64,000 nucleotides of DNA from Ruegeria atlantica (GCF_013032455.1 NZ_WQCF01000001.1:620001-684000); one strand, 5' to 3'. Numbered from the stretch's first letter, positions 47,419-56,779 are shown. Made by a program: numbers and translations. Notes: generated by a model not told the origin, from the letters alone.

Positions 47419-48810
47419 TTGAAACAACGCCTCTCGGCAATTTTGGCCGCCGATATGGTCGGGTACTCGCGCTTGATGGAAGTGGACGAGTTGGGTGTTT
47501 TGTCGCGTCAAAAGAAATACCGACGCGAACTGATTGATCCCGAAATCACACGCCGTCGCGGGAATATCGTCAAAACCACCGGAGATGGCATGTTGGCCAC
47601 ATTCGAGTCCGTACAGGACGCGGTTCAGTGTGCCGTCAAAATCCAACAGGTGATGAGTCTGAATGAAACAGAGTTAGACGATGATCAGAGAATTCGGTTT
47701 CGCGTCGGCATTAATCTGGGCGACGTGATTTTCGACGAAGGCGATATTTTCGGGGATGGTGTGAACGTGGCCGCGCGGCTTGAAGGGTTGGCGGAACCTG
47801 GTGGCGTATGCGTATCGGACATCGTGCATCAGGCAATTCAGGACCGGATCGACGCCCCATTCCGCGACATGGGCGGGCAACGTGTAAAAAACATCAGCCG
47901 CCCCATTCGTGTCTGGCACTGGTCACCTAAGGCAGCACCTGCGCGCGAGGTTCCGGAGATTTCGCTGCAGCAACGCGTAAAGTTCTGCAATTCGGCAGAT
48001 GGCACCAATCTCGCGTGGGCCTCGACCGGAGAGGGCGTGCCGATATTGAAAGCCCCCAATTGGCTCAACCACATTGAACATGAGTGGACCAGCCCGGTCT
48101 GGGGTGACTTCCTGTCCGAGATGTCCAAACTCTGCCAGTTGGTTCGGTTTGATCAGCGTGGCAACGGGCTATCTGACTGGGATGTTGATGACATTTCAGA
48201 AGACCGGATGATCGAAGACATGGTCGCGGTGGCCGACGCGTCCGGGCTTGAGAGTTTTGGCTTGCTGGGTATTAGCCAGGGGTCTGCATTCTCAATTCGA
48301 TTTGCAGCAAGATATCCGGAACGGGTGAAGTTTCTCGTTCTTCTTGGTGGCTTTTTACGAGGCCGCATGATGCGAGAAGACGCAGAAGCAGAACAATTCT
48401 ACCAAGCCGCCCGCGCTATGGTGTCTTCTGGCTGGGGGTCACCCAACCCTGTTTACCGGCATTTCTTTACATCCAGTTACATGCCGGACGCGACTCCCGA
48501 GGAAGGTGCCAGCTTTGACGAAATGCAGCGTATTTCCGCAAGCCCGGAAATCGCTTTGCGTATTTTGGAAATGAACGCCTACATAGACGCCAGCGCAGAC
48601 GCACAAAGCCTGAAGACTCCGACTCTGGTTCTGCATTCAAGGGGCGACATGGCGGCGCCTATAAGTGAAGGGCGTAAGACGGCTCGGGCAATCCCTACTG
48701 CCGAATTTATTGAACTCCCCGGAGCAAACCACTGCATGATACGCGGTCATCCAGGGTTTGATGAATTCTTTCAGGAAATTGAACCATTTCTGAAGGAAAA
48801 CTCAGATTGA
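47419..48810 (+). CDS. Class III adenylate cyclase fused to alpha/beta hydrolase
   Basis: 463 aa from the TTG at 47419, preceded by GGGGGGA and matching the family start MKQRLSAILAADMVGYSRLM; an upstream TTG at 47392 has no site. Cyclase domain at about 1-165 with metal Asp D12 and D56 (KTTGDGMLATFE) and GVNVAARLEG for the transition state. Alpha/beta hydrolase domain at about 187-463 with nucleophile S286 (GISQGS), D410 (SRGDMAAP) and H438 (GANHCM). Both active sites look intact. Cytoplasmic; the hydrolase may sense or process a small ester, but the substrate is unknown. Confidence 0.92.
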   Translation: MKQRLSAILAADMVGYSRLMEVDELGVLSRQKKYRRELIDPEITRRRGNIVKTTGDGMLATFESVQDAVQCAVKIQQVMSLNETELDDDQRIRFRVGINLGDVIFDEGDIFGDGVNVAARLEGLAEPGGVCVSDIVHQAIQDRIDAPFRDMGGQRVKNISRPIRVWHWSPKAAPAREVPEISLQQRVKFCNSADGTNLAWASTGEGVPILKAPNWLNHIEHEWTSPVWGDFLSEMSKLCQLVRFDQRGNGLSDWDVDDISEDRMIEDMVAVADASGLESFGLLGISQGSAFSIRFAARYPERVKFLVLLGGFLRGRMMREDAEAEQFYQAARAMVSSGWGSPNPVYRHFFTSSYMPDATPEEGASFDEMQRISASPEIALRILEMNAYIDASADAQSLKTPTLVLHSRGDMAAPISEGRKTARAIPTAEFIELPGANHCMIRGHPGFDEFFQEIEPFLKENSD

Positions 48811-48942
48811 CGCATTGCTTAGCAGAAAGAAGCACAGACTAGCCAGCTCGGAAGCCAACCAGTCTCTTGCCTTGCGTTAACTCAAGCTCTTCCAGAACAA
48901 TCTGAGAGACCAAATGAGAGGTTAGCAAACCCCTTAGCCGGT

Positions 48943-49350
48943 TTAGCGAATAACGTGTACCGAGCACCTTGCGTGATGAACGACCCTGTTTGCAGTAGAG
49001 CCGAGGAATATATCTTCAAAGCCGGGTTTGTGCGAAGCCAAAACAATGCAATCAATGTCGTTCTCATTTGCGAAATCGACAATAGCCCGACCGGCATGCC
49101 CCGAAATCAGCCTCGCCCTTGCACCAGGGATTTCCTCGGCACACTGATGCAAGTTTTCCTGGATTTCATGTCGCGTATTTTCGAGAACTTCGTTTGGTAT
49201 CTGGGATGCCGCATATACGGGGATCGGCTCGTGGACGTGTAATATCGTGAAAACCGCATCAGTATCGGCCAGCAAGCGCGCTGCTTCAAAAGATGACTGC
49301 GCTTCGTGGTCTTTACTCAGAGCAACCGGAATCAGGATGTTTTTGTACAT
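48943..49350 (-). CDS. Universal stress protein, single domain
   Basis: 135 aa from the ATG at 49350 with GGGGAG 6 nt before it. UspA fold: MYKNILIPVALSKDHE start and the C-terminal LASHKPGFEDIFLGSTANRVVHHARCSVHVIR. The ATP-binding glycine motif is slightly shortened and lacks the first Gly, so nucleotide binding is uncertain. Same direction as the phasin-like gene 57 bp upstream; both may share its FNR-type promoter. Confidence 0.9.
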   Translation of the reverse strand: MYKNILIPVALSKDHEAQSSFEAARLLADTDAVFTILHVHEPIPVYAASQIPNEVLENTRHEIQENLHQCAEEIPGARARLISGHAGRAIVDFANENDIDCIVLASHKPGFEDIFLGSTANRVVHHARCSVHVIR

Positions 49351-49407
49351 GTGCACTCCCCTTTTCTGCCACTAATTTCCTTGGTGACAACGCCATTCGC
49401 CAAAGCC

Positions 49408-49857
49408 TCAAACCGGTTCAGATTTTGAGGATTTACCCATTTTCTTCGCGGTGGAAGCAACGTCATCAACAGTTTTCTCGACTGCCTCAGCCTCGGTTTC
49501 GGCAACATAAGCCGCGCAACGGGCCACCGTTTCGAACCATTCTTGAGCATCCGCAACCAGCCGTTCGGCCGAATGACGCTGCCATTCTGCCATACTCTGC
49601 AGGGCTTTCGTCGGGTCGGATGGGTTCGCGGACGACGCACTGCGCGCTGCTTGCAAGGCGCTGCGAACGGCTTCGTGGCGGCGTTCGAACCAATGCTGAG
49701 CAAAGACCTCAGTTTCCGCCAGCATTTTTTCCTGCGCATCCCAGAACTGTTCTATCTGAGCGCCGAATGCCGAGTTGCCTAAGGCAGGCGGCTGCATTTG
49801 TTTGAAAACGTCAACAAGATTTGTTGGGTAACCTGGATTGGAGTTCTTGTTTGGCAT
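49408..49857 (-). CDS. Phasin-like protein
   Basis: 149 aa. All-helical, amphipathic, with no signal: FKQMQPPALGNSAFGAQIEQFWDAQEKMLAETEVFAQHWFERRHEAV and a later AERLVADAQEWFETVARCA, ending in a Lys/Ser-rich tail. This is the make-up of phasins that coat polyhydroxyalkanoate granules, but the family motif is weak. GGAGGG precedes the ATG. An FNR-like box with a well-placed -10 lies upstream, suggesting induction at low oxygen. Confidence 0.65.
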   Translation of the reverse strand: MPNKNSNPGYPTNLVDVFKQMQPPALGNSAFGAQIEQFWDAQEKMLAETEVFAQHWFERRHEAVRSALQAARSASSANPSDPTKALQSMAEWQRHSAERLVADAQEWFETVARCAAYVAETEAEAVEKTVDDVASTAKKMGKSSKSEPV

Positions 49858-49888
49858 CGAATGGCCCTCCGCATTTCCTGAATGACTT

Positions 49889-49930
49889 ATCTTACCAAAG
49901 GCACAAGAAACGCACCTTAATGCAGATCAA
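49889..49930 (-). promoter_or_regulatory. FNR/FnrL-type promoter of the phasin-like gene
   Basis: Minus strand: TTGATCTGCATTAA (49930-49917, one mismatch to TTGAT-N4-ATCAA) centred 41.5 bp before a predicted start at about 49882, with TAAGAT as -10 at 49894-49889. Confidence 0.55.
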
Positions 49931-50045
49931 CCCCCCTTGTTTTTATGCCTTTCCGGCAGGAAATCGCAGCGGTTTATTCAATCTTTAGCGCACCCATTCC
50001 CACAGGATTGGCGCCCGATCAACTAGGCCCGGCTGGACATGTTGA

Positions 50046-50087
50046 TTGACATAGATCATAGCGTCTGAGAACCTCACATTGTAAAAT
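50046..50087 (+). promoter_or_regulatory. FNR/FnrL-type promoter without a downstream ORF
   Basis: TTGACATAGATCAT at 50046-50059 (TTGAC-N4-ATCAT, one mismatch to the FnrL consensus) and TAAAAT at 50082-50087 as -10. A start at about 50094 puts the box centre at -41.5, the class II activator position. Confidence 0.6.
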
Positions 50088-50093
50088 GTGAAT

Positions 50094-50214
50094 GTTTAAG
50101 AGTGATCTACGTTTGTCGACCTGTCCCCAATCGAACACGACGGCAAACGGAATTTTAAAGGCGTGGAAGTTCCACCAAGGGGCTCGGCAAGAGTGATGGC
50201 GAGCCCCTTTTTTT
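50094..50214 (+). ncRNA. Candidate FnrL-dependent small RNA
   Basis: About 120 nt between the FNR-type promoter at 50046 and a textbook intrinsic terminator at 50177-50214. No open frame with a ribosome site lies between them, and both neighbours point away or start later (phasin leftward from 49857, permease from 50366). A small GTGGA-AGT-TCCAC hairpin sits just before the terminator. The model is inferred from sequence; expression is untested. E. coli FnrS has the same general plan (FNR-activated, about 120 nt). Confidence 0.5.
50177..50214 (+). terminator. Strong intrinsic terminator with no upstream gene
   Basis: Perfect 10-bp stem AAGGGGCTCG/CGAGCCCCTT, 13-nt loop, then a run of T. It is rightward only (no T run on the other strand) and no rightward gene lies upstream since 48810. 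Confidence 0.9.
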
Positions 50215-50365
50215 AGATGAGCGGCATCTAAGTGGGCATTCGCGTTGAAGCACTGGACGTTCTGCTTTGTAGCAGAGGGGTAAATCCCGACGATCCGACA
50301 ACCGGCAAGCAAGCACAAGACATAACGATTGGCCATGTTTGCGGTACTAAACCGGAAACCCTTCG

Positions 50366-51595
50366 ATGAGAAAAAACATGAATGCTGTTGAACCTCAACA
50401 AAAACTCCGAAGGGCGCTCACAACTCCGCTGCTCACACTTTACGGCTTGGGTGTTACGGTTGGAGCAGGAATTTACGTACTGGTTGGTGCGACGGCAAAC
50501 ATAGCAGGCCCGTATGCTGCATTTTCATTTGTTGTCGCTGCGCTAGTGGTATCTTTGACCGCGCTTTCATACGCGGAGCTCGCTACTCGTTATCCCGTCA
50601 GCGCAGGTGAGGCAGCCTATGTCCAAGCGGGGTTTCAACGAAACTGGATGGCAGTATTGGTCGGCCTTGCCGTCGCTGCGTCTGGGGTTATTTCCGCTTC
50701 TGCAGTCGCGATTGGTGCGGCGTCATATCTGCACGCTTTGACCGGTGTTGGCATTTCTGTTTTGACCATCAGCGTTGTGCTTCTCATGGTGCTCATCGCG
50801 ATCTGGGGTATAACTGAGTCCGTGGTCGTCGCGGCAGTCATTACGGTCATCGAGATCGCGGGCCTTCTCTTTGTGATCAGTTGGGGCATGTCGATTGAGG
50901 AGCCACAGGGATACGCGCTCTCTTCAATGATGCCTTCCTTGGATATCGACGTGTGGAGGGGCATCTTCGCCGCTTCGCTCCTCGCATTTTTTGCATTCGT
51001 CGGCTTTGAGGATATGGCAAATGTCGCAGAAGAGGTAAAAGATCCGGTCCGCACAATCCCAAAGGCGATATTGCTGACGCTCATTCTGGCAACGGTATTG
51101 TATCTTGGAACTTCAATGACGGTTCTGCTTGTCGTCCCGATTGATGTTCTTTCCGCCTCCGCGGCTCCGCTTTCATTGGTATTCTCAGAGGCGCCCGAGT
51201 TGATCAAACAGGGTTTTTCCGCAGTCGCCATTGTAGCGACGGTCAATGGTGTATTGATCCAGATGATCATGGCATCGCGGGTAATCTACGGCCTTGCTGA
51301 CAGGGGCCACCTGCCAAAAACCCTGGCGACAGTGCCGCAAACGACCCAGACGCCAGTTGTTGCAACCCTGCTGGTCGTGGCGACAATTCTGTTTCTGACC
51401 CAAACTCTCCCAATCGGAATTCTAGCAGAACGTACGTCCCAGATCGTTCTGGGCGTCTTTGTACTGGTCAACGTTTCGCTAATCCTGTTGAAGATGAAGC
51501 CGAGCAAGTCAGAGGAGCACTTTCATGTACCTCTTTTCGTACCGATCCTTGGCGTGATCACCAGTACATTGCTTTTCGGGGCTGGATTTCTCTAA
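50366..51595 (+). CDS. APC family amino acid permease
   Basis: 409 aa, about 11-12 hydrophobic helices. The APC signature is at the N-terminus: LTLYGLGVTVGAGIYVLVG, then YAELATRYPVSAGEAAYV and FAFVGFEDMANVAEEVKDPVRTIPKAI. Slightly shorter than most members. Substrate unknown; could be an amino acid or polyamine. It lies after the sRNA terminator and 45 bp before the BT1-type transporter. Confidence 0.9.
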   Translation: MRKNMNAVEPQQKLRRALTTPLLTLYGLGVTVGAGIYVLVGATANIAGPYAAFSFVVAALVVSLTALSYAELATRYPVSAGEAAYVQAGFQRNWMAVLVGLAVAASGVISASAVAIGAASYLHALTGVGISVLTISVVLLMVLIAIWGITESVVVAAVITVIEIAGLLFVISWGMSIEEPQGYALSSMMPSLDIDVWRGIFAASLLAFFAFVGFEDMANVAEEVKDPVRTIPKAILLTLILATVLYLGTSMTVLLVVPIDVLSASAAPLSLVFSEAPELIKQGFSAVAIVATVNGVLIQMIMASRVIYGLADRGHLPKTLATVPQTTQTPVVATLLVVATILFLTQTLPIGILAERTSQIVLGVFVLVNVSLILLKMKPSKSEEHFHVPLFVPILGVITSTLLFGAGFL

Positions 51596-51640
51596 GAACA
51601 TACAAGCGCAACAGGCTTTTACCGAGCGACTCTCGAACAG

Positions 51641-53257
51641 ATGAACACTGACCGATCTTCCATAGGAACTCAGCTCTCGGCCTGGTGGCACAGAACTTTT
51701 GTGGATCTGGCTCAGCAGTTGCAGTGGTCATATTTACCACCTTTGATGGTCTACTTCGCAGCCGGCGTGTCCGGCCTGACATCGGTCGTTGGCGCCTTCT
51801 TTCTTAAAGACTACCTTGATTTATCAGCGTCTTTCATTGCGGGGCTAGCATTTTGGGCGGGTCTTCCCTGGATTCTCAAAATGCCGCTTGGCCATATTGT
51901 TGATCTGTTTTGGCGTTGGAAGTCCCTGCTGATCCTGCTTGGCGCGTCACTGATCACCCTATCCTTGCTTACAATGTACGGGCTTGTGACAGCGCCGCTG
52001 GAAATGGCCAGCGTCATGCCATTAGAAGACTGGTACGTAATCGCCCTGCTCCTTGCTCCTTCGGGCTATGCCATTCAGGATGTTGTAGCTGACGCCATGA
52101 CGGTCGAAGCGGTGCCCAAGATCAATCAAGATGGTCGGCCGTTCTCGCCAGAAGAGACCCGTGCGCAGCACACTACGATGCAAACATTGGGCCGAGTTTC
52201 GATCATATCCGGGTTTGCAGCTGTTGCGGCGGTGAACATCTGGATTTTCTCCGGAACTGAAGATCTGCAAAAACCAGATCGCCTCGGGCTTTACGGCCAA
52301 GTTTACCTGATTGCCCTGATTATCCCCTTGCTCTCGGTCAGCGGAGTTGTGCTCCACACATTCATCCAGCGGCAGCGCATTCGACGAGGCCACTCACCTC
52401 ACGCCCCGGAACAGGCCACCGAGGTCAATTGGCCCATTTTGTTAGGGGGGCTCGCGTTTGTAGTGCTTAGCATCGTGTTGGGCACCGCCGATTTCGAATA
52501 TGCCCAAGAGACCATCTTTGCAGTGTCCCTTACTGTGATCATGTATCTCATGTCACGGCTGCTGAAAGAGTTAGAACCAGCGCAGGCGAAAGCCCTGATC
52601 GGAACGGCGATAATTATTTTTGTATTTCGCGCCACCCCTCTACCCGGTCCGGGCCTGACTTGGTTCGAAATTGATGAATTGGGATTTGATGAACAGTTCC
52701 TGGCGATCCTCGCTTTGTTGACATCCCTGCTGGCTTTGCTCGGATTAATTATTCTGAGGCCCTTTATGGCCAATCGCTCAATTGCGCAGGTTGTAGTGGT
52801 GCTGACAATTGCTGCGGGTTTCCTCGCCCTGCCCAATCTTGCCCTTTATTACGGTGTGCATGAGTGGACGGCTGCACATACTGGTGGCGTCGTCGATGCG
52901 AGATTTATTGCCATTCTCGATACCGCTGTCGAGTCACCACTCGGGCAGATAGCGATGGTTCCGATGTTGGCTTGGATTGCACGCAACGCCCCGGTTCACC
53001 TGAAAGCGACATTTTTTGCGGTGATGGCATCGTTCACCAACATGGCGTTGTCGGCCAGCAGTCTTGGCACCAAGTATCTGAACCAAACATTCATTGTAAC
53101 GCGCGCGGTTACTAACCCGGAAACCGGTGTCGTCACCTCCACCGCTGATTACAGCCAACTTGGGTATCTGTTGATCGTGGTTGCCTTGATCTCTGTGGTC
53201 GTTCCGCTGACGGTGGTCTTCTGTGTGCAATGCTCTCGTTTCCAAACCAGCGAGTAA
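51641..53257 (+). CDS. BT1/folate-biopterin-type MFS transporter
   Basis: 538 aa, 12 or more hydrophobic helices. GAFFLKDYLDLSASFIAGL and GLPWILKMPLGHIVDLFWRWK match the characteristic first-loop motifs of the BT1 (folate-biopterin) transporter branch; YAIQDVVADAMTVEAV is the second-half signature. In bacteria the substrate is often unknown. Stop abuts the stop of the convergent FHA-protease gene. Confidence 0.82.
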   Translation: MNTDRSSIGTQLSAWWHRTFVDLAQQLQWSYLPPLMVYFAAGVSGLTSVVGAFFLKDYLDLSASFIAGLAFWAGLPWILKMPLGHIVDLFWRWKSLLILLGASLITLSLLTMYGLVTAPLEMASVMPLEDWYVIALLLAPSGYAIQDVVADAMTVEAVPKINQDGRPFSPEETRAQHTTMQTLGRVSIISGFAAVAAVNIWIFSGTEDLQKPDRLGLYGQVYLIALIIPLLSVSGVVLHTFIQRQRIRRGHSPHAPEQATEVNWPILLGGLAFVVLSIVLGTADFEYAQETIFAVSLTVIMYLMSRLLKELEPAQAKALIGTAIIIFVFRATPLPGPGLTWFEIDELGFDEQFLAILALLTSLLALLGLIILRPFMANRSIAQVVVVLTIAAGFLALPNLALYYGVHEWTAAHTGGVVDARFIAILDTAVESPLGQIAMVPMLAWIARNAPVHLKATFFAVMASFTNMALSASSLGTKYLNQTFIVTRAVTNPETGVVTSTADYSQLGYLLIVVALISVVVPLTVVFCVQCSRFQTSE

Positions 53258-54850
53258 TCACTGGCTTTTTGCCTCACCCAGTAAAGATTTGAGATGCGCA
53301 ACCGGAACGCCGATATTTGAACCGCCGAATTCAGGCAATATCGCAGCGTTAATTGCAACCACCTCACCTTTGCGGTTCAACGCAGGCCCCCCACTCCCGC
53401 CGGATGTGGTCTCTGCGTCATATACGAGGGAACCCAGACTTGTTCGCGCCACAATACCCCGGCTGGCAAGCGGTTGAATTTTATTTTGCTCGGAAAGCCG
53501 GGACGCAATCGACCAGAAATTAATGGTTCCTTCTTCCTCAACCGTTTTCAGAAAGTCCCGCCCAGCCTGCGCGATCAGCGCCTTTAAACCCGTTGGGTAT
53601 CCCAATAAGTATACTTCTTCGCCGACACGCGGCGCGGTTTCGGCCAGCGGAATTCCAAGCCCCTGCACCCGGCCCGGATCGACGGACAAAAGCGCCAAAT
53701 CTGCCATCTCACTATACTGATCCAGATTGGCCTCTATTGGTTCGGAATGACCGGGCAGATAAGCCAACAGTCTCAGCATTTCCGCCTCCAGCCCTGCATT
53801 TTTAAGGGCTTTCTCCCTGTCTCCGGAAGTCCAGGGCAACGCGACATGACGATTGGTGGCCAACAAAGGAACCCCCTCAAGCAGAAAACCCGTTCCTGTG
53901 AACTGGAATTCAGCAGGTTCGCCTGCCGCGTCAGGCTCGATCCAAGGCTGCCCGAACGGAGTTTGAAGCGTTTCACCATTCGGCCCCAACACGTGCCGCA
54001 GCAGCTTCCCGCTTTCTATGTGACGCAATCCATATGCACCCTGGATAAAGGCAACAGACTGGGTTGAGGCCTTGATAATCCGTGTTGGTGCACCCGCTTG
54101 TTGTTCAAGCGTTCCAAGACGCTCTTCGGTCGACATGACCTGATTTTCAAACGCACTTCTGAGAGCGGCCAAATCTTCGGGCGTAAGCACGTCCTCTCGC
54201 GTCTGCGCCAGCATGACCGCAACCGCTTCGATCTTATGGGCTTCCTGTTCGATACTGTCCGCCAACCTTCTGTCGTTTTGATAAAGCAGGAACACAAGAC
54301 CAGCGATGACAAGTAACGCAGCAAGGACAGTGATCCTGAAAAGGATAGTGGTCTGGGATGCAAGCCGGCGTCCGCTGTCACTCAGCGCACTGGACATCCT
54401 TCTGGCGAAAGGTCGGCGGCTCATCCGGGCGTAAGCGTAGGCGTCGCTCAGGATGTCTTCCACCGTATGATGTGCAGGAAACGAGTGATTGCACAGTCTG
54501 TACCGAGACATCGGACCTTTTTCGCCGAACTCAACCATATCGCCAAACCCAAGACGTATTGACGATACTTTTTGCCCATTAACCCATACGTTTCGCCCGG
54601 GTGCCGCAGATATCGTATAGCTGTCGTCGACCCACTGAAGGGTTGCGATATCGTTGTCATGTGGTGGCGTGTCGTCTTTAGGCCGAAGGCTCAGGCTCCT
54701 GTTGGCTCCGACTGAAACGGTCAAGGCGTTGTGGACAAGCCAGGTCACGTTTCCACGCGACGGGCCGGTCAGGCTCTCTAGATAGGCACGCACGTCTCTG
54801 TCACCGACGCCCGGTGGTGGTCTCACGCCATTATCATCCAGGTTTTGCAT
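53258..54850 (-). CDS. FHA-domain, membrane-anchored trypsin-like serine protease
   Basis: 530 aa from the ATG at 54850; an in-frame start at 54916 adds 22 residues with no better site. Order: FHA-like domain at about 35-120 (ISAAPGRNVWVNGQKVSSIRLGFGDMVEFG), a basic segment, one transmembrane helix at about 173-190, a coiled coil near 195-250, then a trypsin-like domain with H335 (ATNRHVALPW), D384 (EMADLALLSVD) and S486 (TTSGGSGGPALN). So an N-in, C-out protease with a cytoplasmic phosphothreonine reader. Target unknown; could be an envelope stress sensor. Confidence 0.88.
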   Translation of the reverse strand: MQNLDDNGVRPPPGVGDRDVRAYLESLTGPSRGNVTWLVHNALTVSVGANRSLSLRPKDDTPPHDNDIATLQWVDDSYTISAAPGRNVWVNGQKVSSIRLGFGDMVEFGEKGPMSRYRLCNHSFPAHHTVEDILSDAYAYARMSRRPFARRMSSALSDSGRRLASQTTILFRITVLAALLVIAGLVFLLYQNDRRLADSIEQEAHKIEAVAVMLAQTREDVLTPEDLAALRSAFENQVMSTEERLGTLEQQAGAPTRIIKASTQSVAFIQGAYGLRHIESGKLLRHVLGPNGETLQTPFGQPWIEPDAAGEPAEFQFTGTGFLLEGVPLLATNRHVALPWTSGDREKALKNAGLEAEMLRLLAYLPGHSEPIEANLDQYSEMADLALLSVDPGRVQGLGIPLAETAPRVGEEVYLLGYPTGLKALIAQAGRDFLKTVEEEGTINFWSIASRLSEQNKIQPLASRGIVARTSLGSLVYDAETTSGGSGGPALNRKGEVVAINAAILPEFGGSNIGVPVAHLKSLLGEAKSQ

Positions 54851-55206
54851 CTTCGACCCCGCTTCAAAGGCCACAAAGGTACTGTAACACGCGGCAACCC
54901 AAATCCCACTGTCCACCTTAGGTGCAACAATCGCTTAGACCACGACCTGAGCATGCCGTTTTGGTAGATTTGGCAGATATTGCCCAATCAAAAATTTACT
55001 GGGTCGCAACTCAAAGAGGGCCGGTCAATGACCAGCCGTCTGCGCCAATGGCCTACAAAACGAGAATGGATAGCGAAGCTTTTTACCTAGAGGACACCTT
55101 GATCTTGCGCAATCACAAGGGTCTTGATCGCATATTTTGCTCAGCCTAGCGTACCCCCAGGACCAATCAGGAGTGGCCTCCCTTTCGAACATTGGAGCAA
55201 AACCGA

Positions 55207-56511
55207 ATGAAGTGGCCTTATCTAGCCCTGATTTATCTGACATTTAGCCTTGCTCCACTGGGATTATCCTGGTCCCTCGGTTGGCCGCCGCGACCGTTTC
55301 ATCAAGAGCTCGCCTCCGGGCTTGGAATGCTCGGGTTTTCGATCATCTTAATGGAATTCCTGCTGTCGGGACGTTTCAGAGTCATTTCTTCCAGTGTTGG
55401 GATGGATGTCACCATGCGGATGCATCAGCTTATGGCGCGCACGGCGCTCGGGTTTGCGCTGCTGCACCCGCTGCTGTATCAGGGCACGCCCTCTGGCGGA
55501 CACCGTCCGTGGGACGTATCGCGTCAGTTGACGATTACGACCGACTTTCCCGCGCTGGCCTCAGGCATAGCGGCCTATTTATTGCTATTCATTCTGATCG
55601 CATCTGCGATTGTCCGAAAAACCCTTGATTACAAATATGAAACCTGGCGCCTTATGCACGGCCTCGGAGCCTTGGTTCTTGCTTGCCTGCTGTTACATCA
55701 CACAGTCTATGCCGGTCGATACGGTGGGCATCCGCAGCTGAATTATTTGTGGCTTACAATGACGAGCGTTGCGATCGGCACGCTACTTTATGTCTACCTT
55801 ATCAAGCCTTTGCGTCAGGTGCAGAAGGCATGGCGTGTCGCATCTGTAACACGACTGACACCAAAACAATGGGAACTGCGGCTGACGCCAGATGGCCATC
55901 AAGGTTTTGCTTTTCAGGCCGGTCAATTCGCTTGGCTGAATGTCGGGCACAGCCCGTTTTCATTGCATGAAAATCCATTCTCAATCAGTTCGGCCCCAGC
56001 CGACGGCCCCGCAATTTCTTTCGTGATAAAAGAGCTGGGAGATTTCACATGTGAACTCGGGCAAGTCACTCCGGGCACCACGGCTTATCTAGACGGTCCG
56101 CACGGAAACCTGTCTGTCAACAACCGCGCGGAACGCGGCATCGTTCTGGTGGCGGGTGGTGTCGGCATCGCTCCGCTGCTGAGCATATTGCGACAAACCC
56201 GTATGAACACAGATCAACGCGACGTAAAATTGATCTATGGTAACCGTATAGAAGAGCAGATTGTTTATCGGGAAGAACTGTCCAAAGAAGATACGATTTT
56301 TGTTCTATCTGAACCGCCGGAAAATTGGTGCGGAGAAACAGGCCGGATTGACGGCCCATTGTTGGATCGCGTTTTGTCCTCGGAACAATTTGAAAGCTGG
56401 CTATTCGTAATCTGCGGACCCAATGCCATGATGGATACTGTCGAAAATCACCTTATTGCTCGGGGTTCAGCGTCACAGCGAATTTTGTCTGAAAGATTTG
56501 ACTATGATTGA
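55207..56511 (+). CDS. Ferric-reductase-like membrane flavoprotein
   Basis: 434 aa from the ATG at 55207; TTGGAG lies 9 nt upstream. Six-helix ferric-reductase-like transmembrane domain in the first 215 residues (His-containing helices: MRMHQLMARTALGFALLHPLLY and WRLMHGLGALVLACLLLHHTVY, likely two hemes). C-terminal FAD domain (LHENPFSISSAP) and NAD domain (GGVGIAPLLSIL and FVICGPNAMMDTVENHL). Electron transfer across the membrane from NAD(P)H; acceptor unknown. Confidence 0.9.
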   Translation: MKWPYLALIYLTFSLAPLGLSWSLGWPPRPFHQELASGLGMLGFSIILMEFLLSGRFRVISSSVGMDVTMRMHQLMARTALGFALLHPLLYQGTPSGGHRPWDVSRQLTITTDFPALASGIAAYLLLFILIASAIVRKTLDYKYETWRLMHGLGALVLACLLLHHTVYAGRYGGHPQLNYLWLTMTSVAIGTLLYVYLIKPLRQVQKAWRVASVTRLTPKQWELRLTPDGHQGFAFQAGQFAWLNVGHSPFSLHENPFSISSAPADGPAISFVIKELGDFTCELGQVTPGTTAYLDGPHGNLSVNNRAERGIVLVAGGVGIAPLLSILRQTRMNTDQRDVKLIYGNRIEEQIVYREELSKEDTIFVLSEPPENWCGETGRIDGPLLDRVLSSEQFESWLFVICGPNAMMDTVENHLIARGSASQRILSERFDYD

Positions 56512-56779
56512 TCCTTTCCGAAACATCCCCATGCGCCGTCGCGTCAGGCTAGTTTTTTGGGGCATAAACTTATCAATTTGCAGCACACTTTTGGCCTTTG
56601 CTCTAAGGTAACGCGACATCCCGTTGATCGTTGCGCCAAATTTGGAGGAACTTCCAAACACGCAGTACAGATTGTACGCGTAGCTCAATATTTTGACGAA
56701 GGAATGCTTCTTGGCCTTTCGGTCGGAAATACCGCACGGCTACAAAACACATAACCGCAGTCGCGGGAAAACCGCACAT

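Noticed and set aside
55099-55112. TTGATCTTGCGCAA upstream of the ferric-reductase-like gene, tested as an FNR box
   Set aside because: The second half-site has two mismatches and no -10 lies at the right distance.
54922-55149. A 75-codon frame between the FHA-protease and the ferric-reductase-like gene
   Set aside because: GTG start without ribosome site, no hydrophobic or domain pattern, and no sign of coding bias.
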